64,000 nt of DNA, from NCBI RefSeq assembly GCF_022023855.1, contig NZ_CP059452.1, positions 551,501 to 615,500 on the forward strand. Direction: 5' to 3'. This document shows positions 9,593 to 18,635 of the stretch, piece by piece. The translations under genes and the position numbers were made by a program. The DNA comes from Azospirillum brasilense (GTDB lineage: Bacteria > Pseudomonadota > Alphaproteobacteria > Azospirillales > Azospirillaceae). The notes beneath the pieces were generated by a model. The model worked only from the letters and a program-made list of their open reading frames with translations. It made no database searches and was not told where the DNA came from. Numbering within the stretch: the stretch's first letter is position 1; the number at the start of each line of letters is the position of its first letter.

Positions 9593-10854
9593 CGATGATC
9601 CCGGCGTCGCTCGTCCGCAGTTTCTGGACCCTCGCCGACCAGGGCGTGGTCAGCCTGGGCATGTTCGCCATCAACATCCAGCTCGCCCGCAACTTCTCGT
9701 CGGAGGAATACGGGACCTTCGTCTTCTTCCTCTCGGTGCTGCTGGCGCTCCAGGTCGTCAACGTCAGCCTGATCCAGTATCCGCTGTCGGTGGAGGGCGC
9801 GGTGCTGGAGCCCGCCGAACGCCGGACCCTGGCGGGCCGCGCCGTCCTGATGACCGCCGGATCGATCCTGCCGCTGTCCGGCATCCTGGCGCTGGTCGGG
9901 TACGGGCTTGGCATGCCGGAACTGGTCGGCCCCACCGTGCTCTACTTCATCGTCTGGCAGGTGCAGGAGATCGGGCGGCGCGGGCTGATGTCCGGGCTGA
10001 AGCATGACAAGGCTTTGTGGGGCGACAGCGTCACCTATCTGGGCCAGATCGCCGTGCTGAACCTGATGGCGCTGGGCGGCCATCTGACGCTGGAACGGGT
10101 GTTCGTCGCCATGACCGGTCCGGCGCTGGCCGGGGCGGTCGTCCATTTCGCGATCCTGCGCCCGCGCTTCGGCGGCTTGTCGGACCTGCCCGCAGTCGTC
10201 CGCCGCTTCTGGTCGATCGGGCATTGGGCGCTCGCCAACAATCTGTTCCTGATGCTGCGGGTGCAGAGCCTCGTCTGGCTGATGGCGGCAATGGACGGCA
10301 TGGCGTCGACCGCGGCGTTCCAGGCGGTGGTCAATCTGGTGAACATCGCCAACCCGATCATCATCGGCATGGGCAACCTCGTCCCGCAGATCGCCGCGCG
10401 CGGCCGCAGCACCCTGTCCACAAGCACCGGCGGGCTCCATCCGGATGAGCAGGCGTGGCTGGCGATCCGCGGCTACGTCGTCATCGGGGCGGCGCCGCTG
10501 CTGGTCTATTACAGCCTCGGCCTGCTAATTCCGCACCAGATGCTGAACGTCGTCTATGGCGCCATGTCGCCCTACGCCGACCAGGACTGGCCGCTGCGCC
10601 TGCTCTCCATCGGGGCGCTGGCCGGCTATCTGGCGGAGATGGTCTGCTCCTACTTCTACGGCGTGCAGCGCAGCCAGTTCGCTCTGGTGGTGAACGTCAC
10701 CGGGACGCTGGCGGTGTTCGCGGTGGTCGGCCCGCTGGCGGCGATGTACGGCGTCGCCGGGGTGTGCATGGCCCTGCTGTTCTCCAGCCTGCTGCGCGTC
10801 GGCGCCGCCCACTATTACCTCTCCAAGACGAGGACCCCCCATGTCGCCCGCTGA
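9589..10854 (+). CDS. Polysaccharide flippase (Wzx-like)
   Basis: A 421-residue protein made almost entirely of hydrophobic segments (about 12), with the N-terminal SFWTLADQGVVSLGMFAINIQL pattern of the polysaccharide transporter (MOP/Wzx) superfamily. Its likely role is to flip undecaprenyl-linked repeat units across the inner membrane. It is translationally coupled to the upstream fusion enzyme (ATGA) and overlaps the downstream glycosyltransferase by 14 bases. The context, between sugar-modifying enzymes, glycosyltransferases and a polymerase, supports Wzx rather than a drug exporter. Confidence 0.83.
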   Translation: MTMIPASLVRSFWTLADQGVVSLGMFAINIQLARNFSSEEYGTFVFFLSVLLALQVVNVSLIQYPLSVEGAVLEPAERRTLAGRAVLMTAGSILPLSGILALVGYGLGMPELVGPTVLYFIVWQVQEIGRRGLMSGLKHDKALWGDSVTYLGQIAVLNLMALGGHLTLERVFVAMTGPALAGAVVHFAILRPRFGGLSDLPAVVRRFWSIGHWALANNLFLMLRVQSLVWLMAAMDGMASTAAFQAVVNLVNIANPIIIGMGNLVPQIAARGRSTLSTSTGGLHPDEQAWLAIRGYVVIGAAPLLVYYSLGLLIPHQMLNVVYGAMSPYADQDWPLRLLSIGALAGYLAEMVCSYFYGVQRSQFALVVNVTGTLAVFAVVGPLAAMYGVAGVCMALLFSSLLRVGAAHYYLSKTRTPHVAR

Positions 10855-12067
10855 CGGCAGCGCCGCGTTCGCGGTGGAAGAGGCCCCGCTGCGCCCGCTC
10901 GACCTCCGGCATGTCGTGATCCAGCCGGCCATCGCCCACCCCTCTTCGGCGAACGGACTGCACAATGTGGTGCGCAGTCTGATCGCCGAGCAGCGCGCCA
11001 TGGGCGACGACGCGCGGCTGTGTCTGTTCTCCGACGATCCGGACGCCCTGACCGGCATCCCGGCGGACTGCCCGGCACAGCGCTTCCCCCTCGGCGGGCC
11101 GCGGCTGTCCGGGCGGTCGCTGACCATCGCGGACGCGACTCTCGACCGCCTGCTCGACGGCGCCGGGACGGACACGGTGGTGCACATCCATGGTGCGGTG
11201 AAGCCGCTGTTCGCGGCGCTCGCCCGCGGGCTGCACCGGCGCGGCGTCGCCTATGGCGTGACACTGCACGGCCAGTGCTCCCACGTCTACGACATCGCGG
11301 GCCGGGTGCGCCGCCGTCTGCCCGCGGCGTGGCTGCGCGTCTTTGACGGTCCGGCCTTCGCCCGCGCCCGCTTCGTCCACGCCATCACGGAGGAGGAGGC
11401 CGCCATCGTCCGCCGGGTGGCCCCCGCCGCCGCCGTGCGCCTGCTGCCCAACACCGCCTGGTCGGCGCGGCGCGGCGGCCTTCCCGCCGCCGTTCCGCGC
11501 GCGGCACCGGACGGCGACCGGCTGACCTTCGGCTATTGCGCGCGCTACGAGATCGACCACAAGGGCGTGGACCTGCTGATCGACGGCTTCGCCGCCTACC
11601 GCCGCGCCGGCGGGCGCGGGGTGCTGGAGCTGGCCGGGTCCGGCCCCGCCCGCGCCGAGTTGGAACGGCGTGCGAACGCCCACGGCCTTGGCACCCACAT
11701 CCGCATCCATGGCCCGGTCTTCGGGGCGGAGAAGGCGGCGATGATGGCGGGCTGGCACTATTTCGCCCTGACCTCGCGCTACGACGTGATGCCGACCGGC
11801 TGCCTGGAAGCCGCCTTGTCCGGCCTGCCGCTGATCGTGACGCGGGAGACCGGCCTCGTCCCCTATGTGGAGGGCCACAGCGCCGGCTTCGGCGTGTCGG
11901 CCCTGACGGCGGAGGCGGTGGCCGACGCGCTGGCGCGCGCCGAGCGGACCGGCCCCGGCGTCTGGCAGGACATGGCGGCCAACGCCCACCGCATGGTGGT
12001 GGCGATCGGCGACTGGGGGCGGATCGCCGCCCGGCTGCGCGCCGCCGCCTACGGACGCCCGTCATGA
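10841..12067 (+). CDS. Glycosyltransferase family 4
   Basis: A 408-residue GT-B glycosyltransferase. The N-terminal domain has NGLHNVVRSLIAEQ and VHIHGAVKPLF; the C-terminal half has the GT4 elements YCARYEIDHKGVDLLIDGF, LELAGSGP, RIHGPVFGAEKAAMM and SRYDVMPTGCLEAALSGLPLI, with the donor-binding Glu. It probably adds a sugar to the growing repeat unit on the cytoplasmic face. It sits between the flippase and the polymerase with overlaps on both sides (14 bases, and ATGA), which indicates a single operon. Donor and acceptor are unknown. Confidence 0.87.
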   Translation: MSPADGSAAFAVEEAPLRPLDLRHVVIQPAIAHPSSANGLHNVVRSLIAEQRAMGDDARLCLFSDDPDALTGIPADCPAQRFPLGGPRLSGRSLTIADATLDRLLDGAGTDTVVHIHGAVKPLFAALARGLHRRGVAYGVTLHGQCSHVYDIAGRVRRRLPAAWLRVFDGPAFARARFVHAITEEEAAIVRRVAPAAAVRLLPNTAWSARRGGLPAAVPRAAPDGDRLTFGYCARYEIDHKGVDLLIDGFAAYRRAGGRGVLELAGSGPARAELERRANAHGLGTHIRIHGPVFGAEKAAMMAGWHYFALTSRYDVMPTGCLEAALSGLPLIVTRETGLVPYVEGHSAGFGVSALTAEAVADALARAERTGPGVWQDMAANAHRMVVAIGDWGRIAARLRAAAYGRPS

Positions 12068-13401
12068 GCGCCGTCCTCGCCACGCCGAAGCGCAGCGGGA
12101 CCCGCGCCGCGGACCATTACCTGACCTTCCTGATGGTCGTCCTGCTGGGCTATTCCCTGGCCGGGCGCGGCTTCGCCTACATCGGGGCGCCGCCGCTGTT
12201 CATCGGGGAGGTGCTGCTGCTCTCCGGCCTGCTGGTCATGCTGCGCACCGGCGGAGTCTTCGCCACGGTGTCCAGCCTGCCGGGAACGCTGCTGGCGATC
12301 CTGATCGTCTGGGTGCTGGCGCGCACGCTGCCCTATTTCGGCACCTACAGCTTCGATGCGCTGCGCGACAGCGTGATCGTGATGTACGGCCTGCTCGCCT
12401 TCGTCGTCATCGCCCTGCTGTACGACGAGCCGAAACGGCTGCGCCGCCTCGTGCTGGCCTATGGCGGCTTCGCGGTGTTCTTCGTCACGGTCATGCCGGT
12501 CGTCTACCCGCTGTTCCAGCTTCTGCACGCGCAGATCCCCACTTGGCCGCGCTACGGAGTCCCCTTCATCAGCCTGCGCCCCGGCGAGGTCGGCGTGCAT
12601 TTCGCGGGCGTCGCCCTGTTCGTGCTGCTGGGCTTCCGCCGCTTGAACCCGCTGCAACTGGCAATGCTGGTGTTCGGCATGGCCCTGGTCGCCGCCCACA
12701 GCCGCGGCGGGATGCTCGCCATCGTCGTGCCGTTGGCCATCGCGCTGGCCCTGGTGCCGCGCAGCCGGCAGCTCGCCCCGCTGCTAGGCATCACCGCGGT
12801 CACCGTCATCGTAGCGCTGGTGCTGAACCTGGAGATCGAGGTCTCGTCGCGGAAGCTGTCGGTCGACCAACTCGTCACCAACGTGCTGAGCATCCTGGGG
12901 ACCACCGACACCGCCACGCTCGACGGCACCAAGCAATGGCGCATCATGTGGTGGGACAAGATCATCGGCTACACCGTGCAGGGCGACCATTTCTGGGACG
13001 GAAAGGGCTTCGGCATCAATCTGGCCGACGACGACGGGTTCCAGGTGGTCGATGCCGAGGACGGGCAGGTGCTGCGCAGCCCGCACAACGCCCACATGAC
13101 GATCCTCGCCCGCGCCGGGGTGCCCGGCTTCGTCCTGTGGGCGGCGCTGTTGGGAAGCTGGTCGGTCTTCATGATGCGCGCCTTCCTGCTGGCCCGCCGC
13201 AACGGCGACCGCGCCTGGGCACGGCTGTTCGTCTTCCTCTTCTGCTACTGGCTGTCCATCGTTATCAACGCCTCCTTCGACGTGACCCTGGAGGGGCCGA
13301 TGCTGGGCATTTGGTTCTGGGTCCTGTTCGGCGTCGGCATCGCCGCCGGCCTGATTTACCGCAACGAACTCGAAAACCGGTCCCCGCTGCCGCATTCATG
13401 A
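12064..13401 (+). CDS. O-antigen polymerase/ligase family protein (Wzy/WaaL-like)
   Basis: A 445-residue polytopic membrane protein with about ten hydrophobic segments and the Wzy_C signature SPHNAHMTILARAGVPG in a periplasmic loop near the C-terminus, followed by further membrane spans. In this operon it most likely polymerises repeat units (Wzy) in the periplasm. I placed the start at the ATG overlapping the previous stop (ATGA); the open frame extends further upstream, but that part lies inside the preceding glycosyltransferase gene. Ligase activity cannot be excluded from sequence alone. Confidence 0.85.
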   Translation: MSAVLATPKRSGTRAADHYLTFLMVVLLGYSLAGRGFAYIGAPPLFIGEVLLLSGLLVMLRTGGVFATVSSLPGTLLAILIVWVLARTLPYFGTYSFDALRDSVIVMYGLLAFVVIALLYDEPKRLRRLVLAYGGFAVFFVTVMPVVYPLFQLLHAQIPTWPRYGVPFISLRPGEVGVHFAGVALFVLLGFRRLNPLQLAMLVFGMALVAAHSRGGMLAIVVPLAIALALVPRSRQLAPLLGITAVTVIVALVLNLEIEVSSRKLSVDQLVTNVLSILGTTDTATLDGTKQWRIMWWDKIIGYTVQGDHFWDGKGFGINLADDDGFQVVDAEDGQVLRSPHNAHMTILARAGVPGFVLWAALLGSWSVFMMRAFLLARRNGDRAWARLFVFLFCYWLSIVINASFDVTLEGPMLGIWFWVLFGVGIAAGLIYRNELENRSPLPHS

Positions 13402-13414
13402 GGGAGGATGAACG

Positions 13415-14680
13415 ATGAGCGTGCCGTTCATTGGCGAATCCGCCAATTCCGGAAAGTCGATTCTGCTGGTGGCCTTCGCCTTCGAGCCGGACAGCGGGTC
13501 GGAATCCGCCAACGGCTGGAATTGGGGCGAGGGGCTGAAGCGGTCGGGCTGCCAGGTGACGGTGGTCACGCAGGGGCGCCTGCGCCCGAAGATCCTGGGC
13601 AAGATCGCGCGCGGCGAAACCGCCTTCGAACCGGACGACTTCGTGTTCATCGACCGCCCCGACACCATGGCGCACCACGACAGCAAGACGCGGTTCCAGC
13701 TGTCCTACATCGCGTGGCAATGGCGCTGCCGGGCGGTGGTGAAGGAGCTGGTGCGCCGGCAGCCCTTCGACATCATCCATAACGTAACCATCGGCGGAAT
13801 CCGTTTTCCCGCCTTCTGCGGCGGATTGGCGCCCCTGTCGGTGATCGGCCCGGTCGGCGGCGGGGAGCGGGCGCCCTGGCCGCTGATCCGCCCGCTGGGC
13901 TGGAAGGCCATCGCGACGGAGCTGGTCCGCGACATCGCGATCGCCATGACGCGCATCGACCCCTTCCTCCGCCTGACTTACCGGCGCTACAACCTGATCT
14001 ATGTGAAGACCCATGAGAGCCGCCACGTCCTGCCCGCCGGGGACCGCCACAAGGCACGCCAGCATTTCGGCTGCTCCCTCCCGCCCGAACGCTTCGTGCC
14101 GATGAAAGCCCAAACCGGCGGCGATGCCGGAGCGCCTCTGAAGCTGCGCTTCTCGGGCCGCTTCCTTTACTGGAAGGGTGGCTACTATGCGCTGGCGGCG
14201 CTGGCCAGGGCCCTGGAGAAGGGGGCGCGGGCACGCCTTCAGATGATCGGCAGCGGTCCGCAGTCGGAGGAGTGGAAGACTCTCGCCGACCGGCTGGGCA
14301 TCGCCGACCATGTCGATTTCATCGAGTGGCTGTCCCATCCCGACTATATGGAAGTGCTGCGAAGCTCCGACGCGCTTCTGTTCCCCAGCCTGCACGACTC
14401 CGCCGCCAACGTCATCATGGAGGCATTGGCCAACGCGCAGCCGGTGATCTGCCTCGATCTCGGCGGGTCCGGGATCATGATCGATTCCTCCTGCGGCTTC
14501 GCCGTTCCCTGCCACGGGCGCGCCGCGGCGGAGGTAATCGACGGGCTGGCCGACGCCATCGTGACCCTCGACCAGGACCGCGCCCGCCTGCGCGCCATGA
14601 GCCGCGCCGCCCACGCGCGCGCCCAGGATTTTGCGAGCTGCCGAATCACGCCGGACCTCTACACGCCGGCGCCGGCATAG
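13415..14680 (+). CDS. Glycosyltransferase family 4
   Basis: A 421-residue GT-B enzyme. The start follows GAGGGAGGATG, a strong ribosome site. The N-terminus (LLVAFAFEPDSGSESANGW) resembles GT4 enzymes that recognise lipid-linked acceptors. The C-terminal half has RFLYWKGGYYALAALAR, MIGSGPQSEEWK, FIEWLSHPDYMEVLRSSDA and PSLHDSAANVIMEALANAQP, the GT4 donor-binding region. It is the last gene of the plus-strand polysaccharide operon; the next genes run on the opposite strand. Confidence 0.87.
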   Translation: MSVPFIGESANSGKSILLVAFAFEPDSGSESANGWNWGEGLKRSGCQVTVVTQGRLRPKILGKIARGETAFEPDDFVFIDRPDTMAHHDSKTRFQLSYIAWQWRCRAVVKELVRRQPFDIIHNVTIGGIRFPAFCGGLAPLSVIGPVGGGERAPWPLIRPLGWKAIATELVRDIAIAMTRIDPFLRLTYRRYNLIYVKTHESRHVLPAGDRHKARQHFGCSLPPERFVPMKAQTGGDAGAPLKLRFSGRFLYWKGGYYALAALARALEKGARARLQMIGSGPQSEEWKTLADRLGIADHVDFIEWLSHPDYMEVLRSSDALLFPSLHDSAANVIMEALANAQPVICLDLGGSGIMIDSSCGFAVPCHGRAAAEVIDGLADAIVTLDQDRARLRAMSRAAHARAQDFASCRITPDLYTPAPA

Positions 14681-14696
14681 GAGCATTCGGACAAGG

Positions 14697-15080
14697 TCAA
14701 TGCCGAGGCGATTGGCTCCCGCGCACGATGCGGCGCAGCGCCCGGCCGCGCAACATGTGGTCGTGAACGAAGCCCAGTATGTCCAAGACGCCATCCTCGG
14801 CGATGCGGAACACGACCGCGTGTCGCGGATCATGGACCCGTTCCGCCGGATCGGGACCATGATCCCGGCTGTGCCAGGCGTGGTACAGGCCGACGGACTG
14901 TTTCAAGCTCCGAACCCACTCGACGCCGTCCCGCCGCGGGTCGTCGGCCAATTCCTGCATCGCCTGGACAAGGAGGGCCGCGTAGCGCATGCGGCCGACC
15001 GCGTGAAACCGCTCCTCGCTCCAGTCCAGGATCGCGTCGAGGTCGGCTTCCGCCGGTGCGGACAGGCGGAACCCGCCCAC
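14697..15080 (-). CDS. parE: ParE-family toxin
   Basis: A protein of about 127 residues of the RelE/ParE superfamily. It begins (GTG) GGFRLSAPAEADLDAILDWSEE and contains RYAALLVQAMQELADDP, SLKQSVGLYHAWHSRD and RHAVVFRIAEDGVLDILGFVHDHM, the typical beta-hairpin core and C-terminal strand. ParE toxins usually inhibit DNA gyrase, but activity is not demonstrated here. The GTG begins two bases after the antitoxin stop and has GGAAGAG just upstream, within the end of parD. It is tail to tail with the glycosyltransferase at 13415. The C-terminus is longer than in compact ParE proteins. Confidence 0.82.
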   Translation of the reverse strand: MGGFRLSAPAEADLDAILDWSEERFHAVGRMRYAALLVQAMQELADDPRRDGVEWVRSLKQSVGLYHAWHSRDHGPDPAERVHDPRHAVVFRIAEDGVLDILGFVHDHMLRGRALRRIVRGSQSPRH

Positions 15081-15082
15081 GG

Positions 15083-15379
15083 TCAGCTCTTCCGGGCCGC
15101 GGCACGCTCCGACGCCCGGCGGTTCAGGTCGGCGAGCAGCGCGCGCCGATCCTCCTCGCCGTCCACCAGCCGATAGTCTCCGCGCTCGATGGCTGTCGTT
15201 CCACGTTCGGCAATGGCCTCGATGGCGGCGAGGCTGGCGCGCTCTGCGTCCAAATCGTCCTGATAGCGACGCAGCGCCTCGCGAACGACCTCGCTGGCAT
15301 TCTGGTGCCGCCCGTCCTCGACCTGCCGGTCGATGAACGCGCTCAACCGCTCCGTCAGGCTGAAATTCCGACCACTCAT
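15083..15379 (-). CDS. parD: ParD-family antitoxin
   Basis: A 98-residue protein with an N-terminal ribbon-helix-helix (NFSLTERLSAFIDRQVEDGRHQNASEVVREALR), typical of CopG/ParD antitoxins, and a charged C-terminal tail expected to wrap the toxin. It precedes the toxin gene, the normal order for parDE, so the pair should be autoregulated by the ParD dimer. The ATG has GGAGAC seven bases upstream, and a perfect 7-bp inverted repeat lies 19 bases upstream of the ATG. Confidence 0.87.
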   Translation of the reverse strand: MSGRNFSLTERLSAFIDRQVEDGRHQNASEVVREALRRYQDDLDAERASLAAIEAIAERGTTAIERGDYRLVDGEEDRRALLADLNRRASERAAARKS

Positions 15380-15397
15380 GCCGTGTCTCCAGACGTA

Positions 15398-15414
15398 GTA
15401 TCAAAGATTGATAC
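15398..15414 (-). promoter_or_regulatory. Putative parDE operator: perfect inverted repeat
   Basis: GTATCAA, spacer AGA, TTGATAC: a perfect 7-bp inverted repeat 19 bases upstream of the parD ATG. Ribbon-helix-helix antitoxins bind short palindromes of this size at their own promoters, so autoregulation is the natural reading. Binding is inferred. Confidence 0.6.
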
Positions 15415-15467
15415 CGGCTGGGATGGCCGTCAAGCCCGCAAAGGCCATGCGGTTTCGGCAACCGACA

Positions 15468-15499
15468 AAGGGCGGTCCAGTGTCGGTTGGACCGCCCTT
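15468..15499 (-). terminator. Intrinsic terminator of the beta-helix gene
   Basis: A perfect 12-bp stem (AAGGGCGGTCCA pairing with TGGACCGCCCTT) with an 8-base loop, 17 bases downstream of the beta-helix gene stop. On the minus strand the stem is followed by a short T-rich stretch (TTTGTC), so termination of the minus-strand transcript is likely. Confidence 0.65.
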
Positions 15500-15515
15500 C
15501 GCCGTTCCGGCCGCG

Positions 15516-18329
15516 TTACGCCGCGTGGCTCAGCAGCGACGGGTCGATGTGGTCGAACAGGGGATCATAGCCGGCATCGACCGGCATGGCCCCGTACACG
15601 CTGTTCGCCACCCCCACTGCGTCGGCCACGGCAACCGGAGCAGCCGCCGCCTGCTGGGCCGCGACGTGGCTCCACACGCTGTCCGTCCCGGCGTCGAGCG
15701 CCAGCGCCGTGGCCTCGCCGACCGGGGTGGCCGACGGGAAGAAGCTCTTGTCGGCGTCGACGACCAGCGTGCCGTTCCACCACAGGCCGGCTTGGCCCTT
15801 GACCACGTCCTTCCCGTCCAAGGCACCCTTGTCGTAGGTGACGATGCCGTCGGTGGGAGTGACGGACTTACCGTTGATCGTGACCTTGTTGACGATCAGC
15901 GAGCGGTCCTGCCCGTTCACCACCGCGTCGTTGTCGTACTGGATCTGCACCTTGTGCGCCTGATCGGCGCTCAGGCTGGTGGTAAAGTTGTAGTCCTTGG
16001 CCGAGGTGCCGGCCACACCCTCACCGACCTTCTGGCCGTCGACCAGCAGGTTGAAATGGGCGTTTACCCCGCCGGCCGCAGCGCCGGAGGCGTTGACGGT
16101 GATCGTCGTCGTGCTGGGACCGCTCTGCGGCAGCGAGCCGCCCGCGGGGAACTCCTTGGCCGGGGCGTCGACCACCAGCGTGCCGCCCCACCACATCGAC
16201 GACTGGCCCTTGACCACGTCCTTGCCGTCCAAGGCACCCTTGTCGTAGCTGACGATCCCGTCGGTCGGGTTGTGGGCGGTGCCGTTGATGGTGATCTTGT
16301 TGACGAACAGATTGCGGTCCTGCCCGTTCACGAAGCCGTCGTTGTCGTACTGTATCTGAACCTTGTGCGGTTGCCCGGCGGTCAGCGTGGTGGTGAAGCT
16401 GTAGTCCTTCGCCGCCGTACCGACCGTGGCGTCGCCGATGGCCTTGCCGTCCACCAGCACTTTGAAATGCGCGTTCACCCCGCCCGCGGCGGCGCCGGAG
16501 GCGTTGACCTTGATCGTCGTGACGCTGGCCGTCGGCGTGGTCGGGACGGTCGGTGTGGTCGTCGTGGTGTCCACCGCGAAGCCGGCGGAGGCGCCCGCCT
16601 TGCCCGTGTTGCCGGCGAGGTCGGTGTAACTGCCGGCCTTCACCGCGAGGTTGGCGTCGGTGATCTTCGTGTTGGTCGAGGGCGTGAAGACGGCGGTGTA
16701 GGTGGAGGCGTCCACCGTCTTGAAGCCGCTCAGCGTGCCGCCCTTCACTGTGGTGTCGGCCAGCGCGAAGTCCTTCACCGCCTCGCTGAAGGCGAAGGTG
16801 ACGAGCGGCGCCTCGCCCTTGGTCACGCTGCTGTCGGCGATGCTCACCTTGACGGTGGGCGGCGTGGTGTCGGTCGGGGTGGGGGCCGGCGGCGCGGTGG
16901 GTGTGACCGTCGTCCAGCCGGTGGTCGAGGGGTAGGCCTGGGACAGGGTCGAATGTTCGTCCTGCGTGGTCGCGTTCATGTAGGCGGACCAGCTGTCGCC
17001 TTCCGGGAAGTCGCCCCAGCGCCAGCGGTCGCCGTCCGGCATGTAGTAGGTGTTGTTGTCCCACACGTTGCCGCCGTTGAGCATGCCGGCTTCGTTGTGG
17101 TCGGCCACGCCGCCCGACTGGCCGTTGCCGTCCTTCGAGACGATGATGTTGTCGTGGATCTTGTTGTTGGTCGTGGTCCAGGTCCCGAACTCCCCGGCAC
17201 CGCGGTCCTGCTGGATCATCACGATGCTGTTGGCGCCCTTGACCCCGGTGATGTCGATCTTGTTGCCGTAGGCCTCGACGTTCTGCGAATTCTGGATCTG
17301 GATCGACCCACCCCACAGCCAGCCCTCGGCCTGCGGCTTAGCGCCGTTGCCGACCATCACGTTGTTGCGGATGATGGCGTCGTAGCTGATCTCGTGGGTG
17401 ATGCCGCCGCCGCTGTTGTTCAGGAGCACGTTGTTCTCGTACAGCGTCCCGACATTATCGATGTCGGTCCACAGGCCGAAACCGGTGTTGTCGTGGGAGT
17501 AGTTGCCGCGGACCACCAGATCGGTGGTGTAGGCGAACTTGGTGCCGCCGCCCTCCCAGAACACGTCGATGCCCGACCAGGCGCCGTTGCGCGCGATCTC
17601 GTTGCCTTCGACCAGGATCTTGGTCCCGGCGCCGCCCAGCCCCATCTCGCCGTTGTCGTGGACGTAATTGCCGATGAACTTGCTGCCGTCCTGCGCCGTG
17701 GCGCCGACCGCGTAGTTCAGCCGCAGCTCGTTGTCCTGGATGGTCCAGTTGACGTCGCCCTGGATGGCGCCTTCCTGCGCCGGCGGGGTGTATTTCTCGA
17801 TGACGAGGTTCTTGACCGTCACGCCGTCCGCGGTGCCGCCGAAGGCGCGGGCGGTCGTCCCGGCCTCCACCTTGTGCCCCGCCGGGTTGTCGCCCAGATA
17901 GATCTTGTCGGCGTTGTAGTCGAAGTAGAAGGTTCCCGCCTTCAACTTCGACAGCGCGTCAACGGGGGTCAGCGGCTTGTCGTCGACATAGACGGTTTCC
18001 GGATAGCCGGCGCGCATCGCGCCGGGCGTCGCCTCGTCCGTCGCGCGGCGCTCGCCCTGTTGGGTCTGCCCGCCGACCGCCCAGCGCCCGGCGCTGTCCT
18101 GGGTGAAGCCGGTCAGCAGCTTCGACCCGTTCAGCACGGCGCCCTCGGCCCCGATGAAGGTCTGGTTGTCCTTGGGGGTGATCGACTGGAGACGGTACTC
18201 GCCCGGCTGCAACCAGAAGGTCGCGCCAGCGGGAGCGCCATTGACGATGGATTGGATGTTGGCGCCCGGTGCTATGACGATCGCACCGGCGGGGGCCGTC
18301 AGCGTCTTCGGTCCGTACAGGTTAGCCAT
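15516..18329 (-). CDS. Right-handed beta-helix protein with Ig-like domain and two xylan-binding-type (CBM60-like) modules
   Basis: A 937-residue protein, probably secreted and carbohydrate-active. Residues about 20-455 form a parallel beta-helix with Asn-rich turns (IQDNELRLN, VEGNEIARNG, YENNVLLNNSGGG). A Pro/Thr linker leads to an Ig-like domain beginning TPPTVKVSIADSSVTKG. Two tandem modules follow, each with TVNASGAAAGGVNAHF, VQIQYDND, VNGQDR, VNKVTINGK and DGIVTYDKGALDGKDVVKG; this resembles calcium-dependent xylan-binding CBM60 domains. No N-terminal signal peptide is evident, so type I secretion through the C-terminus is plausible. Beta-helix enzymes include polysaccharide lyases and epimerases; the activity here is unknown. 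Its location beside the polysaccharide locus suggests a role in polymer binding, trimming or modification. Confidence 0.8.
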   Translation of the reverse strand: MANLYGPKTLTAPAGAIVIAPGANIQSIVNGAPAGATFWLQPGEYRLQSITPKDNQTFIGAEGAVLNGSKLLTGFTQDSAGRWAVGGQTQQGERRATDEATPGAMRAGYPETVYVDDKPLTPVDALSKLKAGTFYFDYNADKIYLGDNPAGHKVEAGTTARAFGGTADGVTVKNLVIEKYTPPAQEGAIQGDVNWTIQDNELRLNYAVGATAQDGSKFIGNYVHDNGEMGLGGAGTKILVEGNEIARNGAWSGIDVFWEGGGTKFAYTTDLVVRGNYSHDNTGFGLWTDIDNVGTLYENNVLLNNSGGGITHEISYDAIIRNNVMVGNGAKPQAEGWLWGGSIQIQNSQNVEAYGNKIDITGVKGANSIVMIQQDRGAGEFGTWTTTNNKIHDNIIVSKDGNGQSGGVADHNEAGMLNGGNVWDNNTYYMPDGDRWRWGDFPEGDSWSAYMNATTQDEHSTLSQAYPSTTGWTTVTPTAPPAPTPTDTTPPTVKVSIADSSVTKGEAPLVTFAFSEAVKDFALADTTVKGGTLSGFKTVDASTYTAVFTPSTNTKITDANLAVKAGSYTDLAGNTGKAGASAGFAVDTTTTTPTVPTTPTASVTTIKVNASGAAAGGVNAHFKVLVDGKAIGDATVGTAAKDYSFTTTLTAGQPHKVQIQYDNDGFVNGQDRNLFVNKITINGTAHNPTDGIVSYDKGALDGKDVVKGQSSMWWGGTLVVDAPAKEFPAGGSLPQSGPSTTTITVNASGAAAGGVNAHFNLLVDGQKVGEGVAGTSAKDYNFTTSLSADQAHKVQIQYDNDAVVNGQDRSLIVNKVTINGKSVTPTDGIVTYDKGALDGKDVVKGQAGLWWNGTLVVDADKSFFPSATPVGEATALALDAGTDSVWSHVAAQQAAAAPVAVADAVGVANSVYGAMPVDAGYDPLFDHIDPSLLSHAA

Positions 18330-18635
18330 ATGTCAATGCTCTCTTGAGGTGTTATCTGCTGATATGAGTTTTTTGGCGGTTTCGCCCTTTGGCATATGCA
18401 TCTACTACCAATTTGCGGAATGTTCCTGGCGGGGCATTTTTGTGAGATTCCCGGCATCTTTTTGCGAAGACTCCAGGAAGTCTCTGTTTTTCAAAAAGGA
18501 ATCTTCCGCTTATCAAAGGGCGGAGAAGACAATGAGAATTTTTGCTTGCGGCCGCTTGCAAGCGCACAAGCGCCGCGCCGCGTCATCCGCTGGATGACGG
18601 CGCAAGCCCCTGGGGACGTCGAAAACGCAGAGGGA
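18330..18635. other. Intergenic region upstream of the beta-helix gene and downstream of the LysR gene
   Basis: The right part has a hairpin at 18581-18599 (CGTCATCC and GGATGACG, 3-base loop) that may end the LysR transcript, although no T run follows it on the minus strand. The AT-rich left part should hold the minus-strand promoter of the beta-helix gene. No convincing gene was seen. Confidence 0.35.

Noticed and set aside
15408..18347. A 979-codon plus-strand open frame opposite the beta-helix gene
   Set aside because: It is the antisense shadow of a GC-rich gene: the composition is Val/Gly/Arg/Asp/His-rich without domains, while the minus strand encodes a clear beta-helix and binding modules.
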